Positions 15,171 through 23,730 of a stretch of 31,796 nt of DNA are shown one piece after another. The notes beneath the pieces were generated by a model. It did not search any database and was not told where the DNA came from. It saw only the letters and a program-made list of their open reading frames with translations. This DNA comes from JAGPCH01 sp039810605 (lineage in GTDB: Bacteria; Bacteroidota; Ignavibacteria; Tepidaquicellales; Tepidaquicellaceae), in NCBI GenBank assembly GCA_039810605.1, contig JBDHXH010000029.1, positions 1-31,796 on the forward strand, read 5' to 3'. Both the position numbers and the translations under genes were made by a program. How positions within the stretch are numbered: the first letter of the stretch is position 1; each line of letters starts with the position of its first letter.

Positions 15171-15902
15171 TTGAAAATTTCAGAATTATTTTATTCGATT
15201 CAGGGAGAGGGAAAGCGCATAGGCATTCCCTCTTTTTTTATACGCACAAACTTCTGCAATCTTCGTTGTAAATTTTCAGGCGGCAACATCTGTGATACTT
15301 CATATACAAGCTGGTATCCCGACGACAATTCAAATCTTGGAGAAATGAAAATCAGTTCCATTATAAAAGAGTATAAAAAGATAAATTGCGGGGACGTTGT
15401 AATTACCGGAGGAGAGCCTACGATGTATCCCGAAGACCTTGAGAAATTATGTAAAAAACTTCGCGAAGCAAATGAGAAAATCTTCATTACGATTGAAAGC
15501 AACGGGACATATATCGGAAATTTTGTCAGATATGTAAATTTGATGAGCATAAGTCCAAAGCTCAAATCATCCGTGCCTTATGATTCGGCATTTGAAAAAA
15601 TGCATGAACGAAGCAGGATAAACTTTGAATCATTCAAGCAATATAATAAGCTCAAAGAGAAAAAAAAGATTGACATTCAATGGAAGTTTGTATTTACCGG
15701 AATGGATGATATTGAAGAAATAAAAACGTTGCAGAAGAAAATCGGTTTCAGAAATGAAGATGTCTATCTCATGCCGGAAGGAATTACTAAGTCCGATTTG
15801 GATCAGAAGAGAGAAGATGTAGTTAATGCCTGCATGAAGACAGGTTTCAACTATACAGACAGGATTCACATTTTAATCTGGGGTAATAAGCGAGGCACTT
15901 AG
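15171..15902 (+). CDS. queE: 7-carboxy-7-deazaguanine synthase QueE (variant cluster motif)
   Basis: This 243-residue radical-SAM enzyme converts carboxy-tetrahydropterin to 7-carboxy-7-deazaguanine in queuosine/deazapurine synthesis. The N-terminal MKISELFYSIQGEGKRIG is the QueE substrate-loop signature, and GGEPT (80-84) is the SAM-binding motif. The cluster cysteines are C29, C33 and C41, spaced CX3CX7C rather than the usual CX3CX2C, with the GGNICDT segment inserted before the last one. The start is TTG at 15171, chosen because the conserved N-terminus begins there and no ATG is closer. It starts 22 bases after the DUF3108 gene. Its stop overlaps the convergent PAP2 stop by 4 bases. Confidence 0.88.
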   Translation: MKISELFYSIQGEGKRIGIPSFFIRTNFCNLRCKFSGGNICDTSYTSWYPDDNSNLGEMKISSIIKEYKKINCGDVVITGGEPTMYPEDLEKLCKKLREANEKIFITIESNGTYIGNFVRYVNLMSISPKLKSSVPYDSAFEKMHERSRINFESFKQYNKLKEKKKIDIQWKFVFTGMDDIEEIKTLQKKIGFRNEDVYLMPEGITKSDLDQKREDVVNACMKTGFNYTDRIHILIWGNKRGT

Positions 15903-16756
15903 AAGTTAAGGCTGTAGTGCAATGAGTTTGTTTCCGGAGAAGACGAGAACCGGATGGAAGAATTATTCAGCACTTTGTTGGAAGAACTATTCAGGAAATT
16001 GTTAATGAGATCCACTGCTGCAATCGAAATCAGAAAGGCAGGTGTATTTAGTGATGTGGAATAATTTTCTGTCCTCTCGCTTTGATTGAATAATTTATTT
16101 TTTGCCTCAATAATTGGTGCGCGCAGAGAATAAATTAACGCCGCGCTTCCTGCTCCAATCAGCATTCCCGATAATACGTCCGAAGGATAATGAACACCCC
16201 AGTACATTCTTCCGAGCGCTACAAGAGTTGCATAAGCATACAGTCCCGCAATCAATACCGGCTTGTCCGGATACCTCAACGTAAGTGAAGTCGCAATTAC
16301 AAAAGAACCCGATGAATGCCCGGACGGAAATGAAAATCCTCCTTTGACTGCAGTTGTATCAGTCAGATACACTCCGTTTAGAGTTCTATACGGACGATTT
16401 CTTCTCACTGTGGTCTTCAGAATATGTGTTACTCCTTCATTCAGACCTTCGCTTAGTGCAAGCAGCACGGAAGAACTCTCATCATAGTGATTGTCATTTA
16501 CTCTTGCTGCAACGAACATGCCTACCGGTGCAGCGATCGAAACGAGGATGAGCGATTTGTTTGTAACATTGACAAGACCATTTACGAAACTGCTGTGGAT
16601 GTTATTGAAGGAGCGGAAGATTTTTACATCGAGACTCTTCTCATTGTATTTTGTTGTATCTCTGACTGTTCGGAATCTATATTGCGAATGAGAATCTGAA
16701 CTGTACACAGTCAGAATCAAAATCAAAGCAATGGTGAATTGACGACAGAATTTCAA
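15899..16756 (-). CDS. PAP2-family membrane phosphatase
   Basis: This 285-residue protein of the PAP2/acid phosphatase superfamily hydrolyses lipid phosphates, such as undecaprenyl pyrophosphate or phosphatidic acid, at the membrane. The three motifs are intact: K114-X6-R121P122, PSGH (144-147) and R183-X5-H189-X3-D193. A signal peptide or first membrane helix (about 5-20) and hydrophobic segments around the motifs fit an envelope location. The C-terminal 60 residues are polar and Ser/Asn-rich. The start is TTG at 16756, since no ATG keeps the N-terminal hydrophobic segment. It converges on queE with a 4-base overlap and lies 53 bases downstream of the transsulfuration gene. Confidence 0.9.
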   Translation of the reverse strand: MKFCRQFTIALILILTVYSSDSHSQYRFRTVRDTTKYNEKSLDVKIFRSFNNIHSSFVNGLVNVTNKSLILVSIAAPVGMFVAARVNDNHYDESSSVLLALSEGLNEGVTHILKTTVRRNRPYRTLNGVYLTDTTAVKGGFSFPSGHSSGSFVIATSLTLRYPDKPVLIAGLYAYATLVALGRMYWGVHYPSDVLSGMLIGAGSAALIYSLRAPIIEAKNKLFNQSERTENYSTSLNTPAFLISIAAVDLINNFLNSSSNKVLNNSSIRFSSSPETNSLHYSLNF

Positions 16757-16809
16757 ATCAGAATGTTAATTACGCTGATTGAGCGGATGGAAAATTAATT
16801 TGCAACTTT

Positions 16810-17949
16810 CTATAATGCCTTCAAAGCTGATTCAATGTCTTCGAGAAGATCAGATCCGTCTTCAATTCCAACTGAAAGACGAACAAGCCCGTCGGATAAA
16901 CCAAACTTTTCTCTTAAATGCTTGGGAACGCTGCCGTGAGTCATTGAAACAGGATGACACACAAGCGATTCGACTCCGCCGAGAGATTCCGCAATCTGAA
17001 AAATCTTAAGAGCATTGCAAAAAGAAACAGCCTTATTGTAAGAGCCAAGCTCTATTGAGATAATTCCGCCGAATCCCGACATCTGTGATTTTGCAAGTTC
17101 ATGCTGCGGATGAGATTTCAGTCCCGGATAAAACACTCGTTCAACTTTTTTTCCCGTTGCCAATGCATTACAAATCAGCAGAGCGTTTTCATTATGGGCT
17201 TTCATTCTCTGGGCGAGAGTTTTTGTTGAACGCAGTATGAGCCAGCAGTCAAACGGTGAAGGCACGGCTCCTGCGCCATTCTGTAAAAATTTAAATCTCT
17301 CTGCAGTCTTCTCATCTGAAGTAATCAGGCAACCGCCGATCACATCACTATGCCCGTTGATGTATTTTGTCGTACTGTGCAGAACTACATCAATTCCGAA
17401 GTCAAGCGGATTTTGAAAATATGGACTCATGAAAGTATTGTCCACGCACGTAAGAATATTTTTTGCTTTAGCGAGTTCGCCAAGTTTTCTTAAATCTGTA
17501 ATGTTAAGCATCGGATTTGTCGGCGTTTCCACATAAATGAATTTCGTGTTGGACCTGATTGAGTTTTTCAACTCATTAAAATCCGAAGTATCCGCGTAGG
17601 AAAATTCGATGCCGAAATTTTTTATAACCTGTTCATACAGTCTGTATGTTCCTCCATAAACATTATTGGTACAGACTATATGATCTCCCGGTTTAAAGAG
17701 AGTAATCATTGTTTGAACGGCAGCCATCCCGGATGAAAAGCAAAATCCGAATTTGCCGTTTTCTAGTGCAGCAAGATTTTTTTCAAGCGCAGAGCGAGTT
17801 GGATTAATTGTCCTTCCGTAATCGTAACCTTTGGTTTCACCAAGTTTCGGATTTGAATATGTGGACGTCTGAAATATTGGAGTTATTACTGCGCCTGTAG
17901 TTTCTTCGGGATGTTGCCCCGCATGAATTTGTTTGGTAGCGAATTTCAT
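16810..17949 (-). CDS. Cystathionine gamma-lyase/synthase (Cys/Met PLP enzyme)
   Basis: This 379-residue PLP enzyme of the Cys/Met metabolism family has the typical N-terminus (TKQIHAGQHPEETTGAVITP), a YGRTINPTR segment and the FSSGMAA loop. The PLP lysine is K195 in HSTTKYINGHSDVIGG, and the late motif is ESLGGVESL. Lyase (cysteine-forming) and synthase activities cannot be separated by motif. A cystathionine beta-synthase gene lies two genes upstream on the same strand, so a lyase in reverse transsulfuration (homocysteine to cysteine) is the better guess. The Dps gene sits in between. Confidence 0.92.
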   Translation of the reverse strand: MKFATKQIHAGQHPEETTGAVITPIFQTSTYSNPKLGETKGYDYGRTINPTRSALEKNLAALENGKFGFCFSSGMAAVQTMITLFKPGDHIVCTNNVYGGTYRLYEQVIKNFGIEFSYADTSDFNELKNSIRSNTKFIYVETPTNPMLNITDLRKLGELAKAKNILTCVDNTFMSPYFQNPLDFGIDVVLHSTTKYINGHSDVIGGCLITSDEKTAERFKFLQNGAGAVPSPFDCWLILRSTKTLAQRMKAHNENALLICNALATGKKVERVFYPGLKSHPQHELAKSQMSGFGGIISIELGSYNKAVSFCNALKIFQIAESLGGVESLVCHPVSMTHGSVPKHLREKFGLSDGLVRLSVGIEDGSDLLEDIESALKAL

Positions 17950-18059
17950 TTATTATTCGGTTTCAGTTTAAATAGATAAGGTTTGTCTTTCGGAATATTA
18001 CTGAACTTTTTTTTTATAAGATGTTAGTTGCAATTCCAGCGTAAAGATTCTGATCATCT

Positions 18060-18536
18060 TTATCTTTTCAGGAAAGAAGAATACATCCAGACCAATTTTT
18101 CCTGTTCGCGAATATAGTCGCTCATTAAAGCATTTGTACCTTCATCTCCTGCATCAGCGGAAAGATTGAGGAGATCTCTTTGCTCCACAATGAGGATTCC
18201 AAAAGCATCCAGGATCGTCTGAACACCCTTGTTTCCATCTGAAACATCTTTTACGCTTTGAATTTTTGCAGTGGTCTTGTAGTCTTCAAAAGTGTGTAAG
18301 GGGGTTACTCCCAGTGTCAAAATTCTTTCTGCCACTTCGTCTACTTTCAAAAGCAGATTGTTATAGAGCTCCTCATATTTCAAATGCAGTTCAAAAAATT
18401 TGTCGCCCCGGATATTCCAATGCAAGCCACGAGTGTTTTGATAAAACATCATATAGTCAGCCAGCAAAATGTTTAATCCGTCTGCAAGCTTTTTACTTTT
18501 TGCCTTGTCAAGTCCTATCTGGTTTCTGTTTTCCAT
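18060..18536 (-). CDS. dps: Dps-type ferritin (DNA-binding/iron-storage protein)
   Basis: This 158-residue protein forms a 12-mer shell that oxidises iron with hydrogen peroxide and stores it, protecting DNA. The ferroxidase ligands are visible with canonical spacing: H39 (GLHWNI), H51, D66 and E70 (KVDEVAER), matching H31/H43/D58/E62 of Listeria-type Dps. A short Lys-rich N-terminal stretch (DKAKSKK) could contact DNA. It lies between the two transsulfuration genes, about 110 bases from each, so it may have its own promoter. Confidence 0.93.
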   Translation of the reverse strand: MENRNQIGLDKAKSKKLADGLNILLADYMMFYQNTRGLHWNIRGDKFFELHLKYEELYNNLLLKVDEVAERILTLGVTPLHTFEDYKTTAKIQSVKDVSDGNKGVQTILDAFGILIVEQRDLLNLSADAGDEGTNALMSDYIREQEKLVWMYSSFLKR

Positions 18537-18646
18537 ATTGTTTAATATTGTTTGATAATTTTTTGTTGGAGAACTTCTTTTTCATTCGAATCAATTTTAA
18601 TTAGTCAAGAGCTGCACTTTCTTCCAAGATCAAACGTTGATTTGAA

Positions 18647-20005
18647 TTATACAAAGTCAAGCACATCATACCTTGTGAGTATTCCTTTTATGTCGCCGTG
18701 CTGTGAAATCAGGATTGCATTATGTTTGTGAAGCACATCGAGAGCATCGGGAAGCATTGTTTCAAAATCAATTATCGGAAGTTTTTTCTCCATAATTTTT
18801 TTGACTTCCGTTCCGGAAACGTTTCTGTCATTCATGATTTTTTCTATAATGCTCGATTCTCTGACAGAGCCCACGCAATCGGCTCCGTCAATCACAGGGA
18901 TAGTTGAAAGATTATATTTGTCCATAAGTTCAAGCGCTTCATAAACTTTATCTGCACTCTTTGCAGATACAAGCTGCGGCACTCCGGTTGACCGTTTTGT
19001 TTGAAACACTTGTCCGACATTCACAATATCTGCTTTCATCAATCTCTTTTCACGCAGCCATTCATCGGAATGATATTTGGACAAATATCTTTCTCCGGTA
19101 TCGCAAACTATGAACACAATCACATCATCCTTGTTTAATTTTTTAGCGAGCTCAATTGCTGCAAAGGCGATGGTTCCGGTCGAACCGCCGCAGAATATAC
19201 CTTCTTCTTTTGAGAGCAGCTTGCACATTTCGACAGAGTCTTCGTCGGTTACATTTACAATCTCATCCACATATTCGAGCATCACGTTTTCGGGCATCAC
19301 ATCCTGACCAATGCCTTCGATTAAATAAGGAATAGGCTCCGGAGCGGTTCCCGTTTCTTTGACAAGTTTAAAAATAGAGCCATAAGGATCTGCTCCAATA
19401 ACTTTTATATCCGAATTTTTTTCTTTCAAAAATTTTCCGGTACCGCTGATTGTTCCTCCCGTTCCGACTCCGGAAACAAAGTGTGTAATTTTTCCGTCGG
19501 TATCATTCCAGATTTCCGGACCGGTTGTCTTGTAATGTGCTCCCGGATTTGCGGCATTTGAATACTGATACGGGAAAAATGAATTCGGAATTTCTTCGGA
19601 CAATCTTTTGGCAACGCTCACATAATGATCCGGTTCTCCGAATTTTGCAGTCATCGGCTGTATCACAACTTCTCCGCCGAGTGCTCTCAAGTAGTTTCCC
19701 TTTTCTTTGGAAGCTTTTTCTGTCATTACAAAAATTGTTTTGTAGCCTTTGAGAGATGCCACGAGAGCGAGTCCAATTCCGGTATTGCCGCTTGTAGCCT
19801 CAATGATTGTTCCGCCGGGTTTAAGCTTACCATCTTTCTCTGCAGCTTCAATCATATTAAGCCCAATTCTGTCTTTCACGCTTCCGCCTGGATTCAGCGA
19901 CTCAATCTTTGCAAGCACAAGAGGCTTCATCCCTTGCGTCAACTTATTCAACTTTACCATCGGAGTGTTTCCGATTAGCTCAAGTATGTTATTGTAATAT
20001 TTCAT
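18647..20005 (-). CDS. Cystathionine beta-synthase with C-terminal CBS domain pair
   Basis: This 452-residue PLP enzyme condenses serine and homocysteine to cystathionine, the first step of reverse transsulfuration, and can release H2S. The PLP lysine is K44 in NPGGSVKDRIG. EATSGNTGIGLA is the substrate loop and GVGTGGTISGTG binds the phosphate. YQYSNAANPGAHY and GADPYGSIF fit CBS better than cysteine synthase. Residues about 330-452 form two CBS (Bateman) domains, which in some homologues bind adenosyl ligands. A cysteine synthase with CBS domains is the alternative. Its upstream region carries a 9-bp tandem repeat. Confidence 0.92.
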   Translation of the reverse strand: MKYYNNILELIGNTPMVKLNKLTQGMKPLVLAKIESLNPGGSVKDRIGLNMIEAAEKDGKLKPGGTIIEATSGNTGIGLALVASLKGYKTIFVMTEKASKEKGNYLRALGGEVVIQPMTAKFGEPDHYVSVAKRLSEEIPNSFFPYQYSNAANPGAHYKTTGPEIWNDTDGKITHFVSGVGTGGTISGTGKFLKEKNSDIKVIGADPYGSIFKLVKETGTAPEPIPYLIEGIGQDVMPENVMLEYVDEIVNVTDEDSVEMCKLLSKEEGIFCGGSTGTIAFAAIELAKKLNKDDVIVFIVCDTGERYLSKYHSDEWLREKRLMKADIVNVGQVFQTKRSTGVPQLVSAKSADKVYEALELMDKYNLSTIPVIDGADCVGSVRESSIIEKIMNDRNVSGTEVKKIMEKKLPIIDFETMLPDALDVLHKHNAILISQHGDIKGILTRYDVLDFV

Positions 20006-20065
20006 TTAAAGATTTAATTGTTCACCTGTTAAAGATGTGTGTTTTCAAATTACCGCCCGAGATTG

Positions 20066-20116
20066 TGTATCTATTGTATCTATTGTATCTATTGTATCTA
20101 TTGTATCTATTGTATC
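20066..20116. repeat. 9-bp tandem repeat upstream of cystathionine beta-synthase
   Basis: The unit TGTATCTAT is repeated five times in full plus six further bases, without mismatches. It lies between the lysS stop (20166) and the CBS ATG (20005), 61 bases before that start. On the minus strand each unit reads ATAGATACA, so TACAAT (a near -10 hexamer) recurs every 9 bases. Copy number could vary by slippage and change promoter or leader spacing. Confidence 0.9.
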
Positions 20117-20165
20117 AATTTCAATTTGAAAAATAATTGCGTTCAAAAATCAACTTTCAAGCTTA

Positions 20166-21710
20166 CTACATTGGTCTCATCAGCGGGAAAAATATCACAT
20201 CCCTTATTGAGTGTGAATTTGTTAGTAGCATGACAAGTCTGTCCACTCCAAGTCCCACGCCGGTCGTCGGAGGCATTCCGACTTCAATGGCTTTGATGAA
20301 ATCTTCGTCCAGCGGATGAGTTTCTTTCTCACCTCCTCTTCCGCGTTCTACCTGTTCTTCCAGAAGTTTTCTCTGAAGTATCGGATCATTAAGTTCGGTG
20401 TAAGAATTTCCCATTTCCCACTTGTTAATGTATGGCTCAAACCGTTCCGCATAAATTACAGCTTCGGGATCATTCTTCATTTGCTCCAGTTGCTCCATCG
20501 AATATTCACGCAAAGGTTTGCACAGCGGTGTCGTGTCAATAGGAAAATCATAAACAATCACAGGTTGTATCAGATCCGGTTCACAAACTCCTTCAAACAG
20601 ATTTGCAATCAGCAATCCTTTGCTGTGTGAAATCTTTGGATCAAACTCAATGTCATTTGAATTCATGTAATCAATGATCTCCTGCTTTTTCATTTTAGTC
20701 ACATCAAGGTCTGTCTTCTGCTGAATTGCTTCGGTCATTCTAATCCTTTTCCAGGGACGTGCAAAATTTATCGTAATGTCACCGTAAGCAACCTCTGCTC
20801 CTTGATGCACCGAAAGGCATGCCTGCTCAACGACTTCCTCAAACAAATTCATGCTGTCAAAGTAATCTCCATAAGCCTGATACCATTCTACCTGTGTAAA
20901 CTCCGGATTGTGAGTTCTGTCAATTCCTTCGTTGCGGAAGTCCCTGACAAATTCATAAACGCGGTTGAATCCTCCGACTATGAGTCTCTTCAGAAAGAGT
21001 TCATTGGAAATTCTAAGATACAAATCAATGTCGAGTGCATTGTGATGTGTCACAAAAGGCTGTGCATTCGCTCCTCCGTATATAGTCTGAAGAGTCGGAG
21101 TTTCAACTTCAAAAAATTTGTGATGCTCTAAAGTTCGTTTTATTGATTGAATTATTTTCGTGCGCTTTACAAAAGTATCTTTAACATTCTCATTCACGAT
21201 TAAATCTATATATCTCTGGCGATATCTCAATTCAACATCGGCAAAAGCATCGTGAACAACTTTCTCTCCTGTTTCGGTTACTTCTTCTTTCACGACCGGT
21301 AGTGGATGAACTGATTTTGTGAGGAGCTCATAAGTTTTTGCATGAACGGAAATTTCTCCGGTCTTGGTTCTGAATACAAATCCCGTTACTCCAATAATAT
21401 CACCGATATCAAGAAGCTTGAAGACACTATAAGCCTGTTCTCCTACATCGTCTTTCTTAATATAGATCTGAATTTTTCCTGCTTCGTCTTTGATGTGGCA
21501 AAATGTTGCTTTTCCCATTTTGCGAATTGCCATTATCCTTCCTGCAACAGAAACATTTTTGATTTCTCCTTCGCCATCCTTGAAATTTTCAATTATGGAT
21601 TTCGAATCGTCAGTAACGTCGAACCTGTGAGGGTACGGATTGATGCCGAGTTTCTTAATCTCTTCTAATTCTTCTAATCTTCTCTTTGTTAAATCGTTTT
21701 GTTCCGTCAA
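20166..21710 (-). CDS. lysS: Lysyl-tRNA synthetase, class II
   Basis: This 514-residue cytosolic enzyme charges tRNA-Lys. The N-terminal OB-fold anticodon-binding domain (about 50-150) includes VAGRIMAIRKMGKATFCHI. The class II catalytic core follows with motif 2 FRNEGIDRTHNPEFT (about 260) and motif 3 GVGLGVDRLVMLL near the end, finishing FFPLMRPM as usual for LysS. The start is TTG (complement of 21708-21710): the next in-frame methionine is inside the OB fold, and the MTEQNDLTKRRLEELEEI helix is typical. It lies 54 bases after the pseudouridine synthase gene. Confidence 0.97.
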   Translation of the reverse strand: MTEQNDLTKRRLEELEEIKKLGINPYPHRFDVTDDSKSIIENFKDGEGEIKNVSVAGRIMAIRKMGKATFCHIKDEAGKIQIYIKKDDVGEQAYSVFKLLDIGDIIGVTGFVFRTKTGEISVHAKTYELLTKSVHPLPVVKEEVTETGEKVVHDAFADVELRYRQRYIDLIVNENVKDTFVKRTKIIQSIKRTLEHHKFFEVETPTLQTIYGGANAQPFVTHHNALDIDLYLRISNELFLKRLIVGGFNRVYEFVRDFRNEGIDRTHNPEFTQVEWYQAYGDYFDSMNLFEEVVEQACLSVHQGAEVAYGDITINFARPWKRIRMTEAIQQKTDLDVTKMKKQEIIDYMNSNDIEFDPKISHSKGLLIANLFEGVCEPDLIQPVIVYDFPIDTTPLCKPLREYSMEQLEQMKNDPEAVIYAERFEPYINKWEMGNSYTELNDPILQRKLLEEQVERGRGGEKETHPLDEDFIKAIEVGMPPTTGVGLGVDRLVMLLTNSHSIRDVIFFPLMRPM

Positions 21711-21764
21711 ATTGTTTATAATAAATTAATTAATTCTTCTGAAAGCACCTCTCATTTCCTTTGT

Positions 21765-22964
21765 CTAATTCTTTCCTCTCATATTATGCCTGACAAAATT
21801 GCCTTTTGCATCTTTTCTTTTTTTGAATGAATTTGACTTCTTAAGATTTCCCGAACCTCTTTGGCTTTTCTTAAATCGTCCCTCTTCATTCTTGAATTCT
21901 TTCTTACCGGTAAATTTCATAAAATCTCGTTGTTCATAATTCCTGCTTCCCGGTTTCTTGGAATCTTTTTTATCCTTTCGCTCATCAATTTTTCTGAATC
22001 CCAGTTTTGCATTTCTTTCCTCTTTCATCCTGCTTTTGAATCCCCACTTCGAATCTGTTTTCGTCCTCTGCTCTTCAGTTGTTCTTGCCGTTATTCTTAC
22101 ATCGGGGTTCAGTCTCTTTGACTTCGTCTTTCTGAAATCTCCAAAATTCTTTTTCTTTTCACTTAAGTCCTTATGAAATTTGTCCAAAGTTTTTCTGTTC
22201 TGTCTGTTTTTTTTATAAACGGATCCTTCAGCACTATCGGAAGCTCTTTTTACAAGTTCGGACATTTTATTAATTTCGTTGTCACTTAGATATCGCCATT
22301 CGCCAACCTTTAGTCCATCGAGTTTTATGCCGGCATATTCAACTCTTTCCAGTTCTCTCACAAAATACCCGTAGTGCTCGAACATGTTTCTCACCTGTCT
22401 GTTGCGACCTTCATAAATTGAAATGAACAGTTCATCGTAGTTTTTCTTTCCGGAAAATCTGATCTTGCACGGCGCAGTCATTTTCCCATCAACCCTAATT
22501 CCCCCTGTCAGTTTGAACCTGTGTTTTTCTTCAAGCGGTCTTGACAATTTTACTTGATAAGTCTTATAGACTTCACCTTTGGGGTGCATTAATTTATTTG
22601 CGAGCTCGCCGTCATTTGTCAACAGCAGCAATCCGCTTGTATCATAATCCAATCTGCCAACGGGAAAAATTTTCTCCTTAATGCTTACCAGATCAATTAC
22701 GGTTGTTCTATGCTTTTCGTCGGAGACAGACGTAATTATGCCTTTCGGCTTGTTGAGTATAATGTAAATTTTCTTGGAGGAAGTTCGTATTGCTTCTCCG
22801 TCAAGAGTGACTTTGTCCAGTTCCGGATTAATCTTATGACCAAGCTCGAGCATAGTCTCTCCATTAACCGTTACCCTTCCCTGCAAAATGTATTCATCAA
22901 TCTTCCTTCTCGATGCAATTCCGTTGGAAGCTATAAACTTATTGAGCCGCATTAAATTATTCAT
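21765..22964 (-). CDS. RluB/RsuA-type pseudouridine synthase with basic tail
   Basis: This rRNA pseudouridine synthase is 399 residues from the ATG at 22964. It has an S4 RNA-binding domain (about 5-65, MRLNKFIASNGIASRRKIDE) and a catalytic domain with GRLDYDTSGLLLLTNDG, where D106 is the catalytic aspartate. The last 150 residues are a Lys/Arg/Gly-rich, probably disordered tail. The frame extends to 23135, but that part overlaps scpB and reads as low-quality sequence. The ATG at 22964 overlaps the scpB stop by 8 bases, suggesting coupling, and 22952 is an alternative. A 23S-directed RluB role fits; RsuA/RluE/RluF cannot be fully excluded. Confidence 0.9.
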   Translation of the reverse strand: MNNLMRLNKFIASNGIASRRKIDEYILQGRVTVNGETMLELGHKINPELDKVTLDGEAIRTSSKKIYIILNKPKGIITSVSDEKHRTTVIDLVSIKEKIFPVGRLDYDTSGLLLLTNDGELANKLMHPKGEVYKTYQVKLSRPLEEKHRFKLTGGIRVDGKMTAPCKIRFSGKKNYDELFISIYEGRNRQVRNMFEHYGYFVRELERVEYAGIKLDGLKVGEWRYLSDNEINKMSELVKRASDSAEGSVYKKNRQNRKTLDKFHKDLSEKKKNFGDFRKTKSKRLNPDVRITARTTEEQRTKTDSKWGFKSRMKEERNAKLGFRKIDERKDKKDSKKPGSRNYEQRDFMKFTGKKEFKNEEGRFKKSQRGSGNLKKSNSFKKRKDAKGNFVRHNMRGKN

Positions 22965-23730
22965 CGCGTCCCGGTTTGTCATCTCTTTCATCATCAGCTT
23001 GTGATTCAGTTTGTTCCCCGGATTCGCTTTCTTGATTATTCGGTTCAACATTTTCGGATGAGGGAATTTCCTCAACGTTAGTAATGAGTTCAAGCTGATG
23101 TGATGTTTCCTGCTCTTTATAAATACCGGGATCATTCACAGAATTAAATAATTCGATATCGGCTTCCGTTATGCCTTCGATCTGTTCGTTTTTCAAAATT
23201 TCATTTATCTCTTTCAATTTAGGGAGATCGTCAAGTGAATTCAGACCGAGTACTTTCAGAAAAGTTTTTGTCGTTGCGTACAATATCGGTCTGCCGGGAG
23301 TCTCTGCTCTTCCCTGAATTGTGATGAGATCTTTTTCCAGGAGTGAGTTCACAATATAGTCAACGTTTACTCCGCGGACAAATTCAATTTCCGATCTTGT
23401 AATCGGCTGTTTGTATGCAATGATTGCAAGGGTTTCAAGTGCGGAAGGCGAAAGCTTTTTCTTTTGTCTGTCTTCAAATAATTTTCCGATGAATCTTCCG
23501 TATTCTTTCTTCGTTGCAAATGTGTATCCTCCGGCAATCTTCAGTATTTCAAAGGACTTATTTTCCTTTTTGTAATCTTCATTCAGCGTCTCTACAGTCT
23601 GCTCAATCTCCGGGAGGCTCACGCGAAGTCCTCCCTTTTCAATAATCTCCTTGATCTGCCTTGATGCTATTTCATCTTCGGAAGCAAATATTATTGACTC
23701 AACTATATTTCTCAATTCAGGAATGTTCAT
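22957..23730 (-). CDS. scpB: Segregation and condensation protein B
   Basis: This 257-residue winged-helix kleisin partner binds ScpA and SMC in the condensin complex that compacts and segregates the chromosome. The ScpB core includes LSPSALETLAIIAYKQPITR, VNVDYIVNSLLEKDLI and GRAETPGRPILYATT, ending around residue 180. The remaining C-terminus is acidic and Glu/Ser-rich, without structure I recognise. Its ATG overlaps the scpA stop (ATGA, 23727-23730), showing translational coupling. Confidence 0.96.
   Translation of the reverse strand: MNIPELRNIVESIIFASEDEIASRQIKEIIEKGGLRVSLPEIEQTVETLNEDYKKENKSFEILKIAGGYTFATKKEYGRFIGKLFEDRQKKKLSPSALETLAIIAYKQPITRSEIEFVRGVNVDYIVNSLLEKDLITIQGRAETPGRPILYATTKTFLKVLGLNSLDDLPKLKEINEILKNEQIEGITEADIELFNSVNDPGIYKEQETSHQLELITNVEEIPSSENVEPNNQESESGEQTESQADDERDDKPGRDE

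Noticed and set aside
20066..20116. Possible CRISPR array
   Set aside because: The units are 9 bp and directly adjacent, with no spacers and no cas genes.
20039..20233. Open frame encoding repeated YCI units across the 9-bp repeat
   Set aside because: The protein repeat is only the translation of the DNA tandem repeat. The frame runs antisense into lysS and has no start signal.
22965..23135. N-terminal extension of the pseudouridine synthase
   Set aside because: It overlaps scpB coding sequence in another frame, and the S4 domain begins right after the ATG at 22964.
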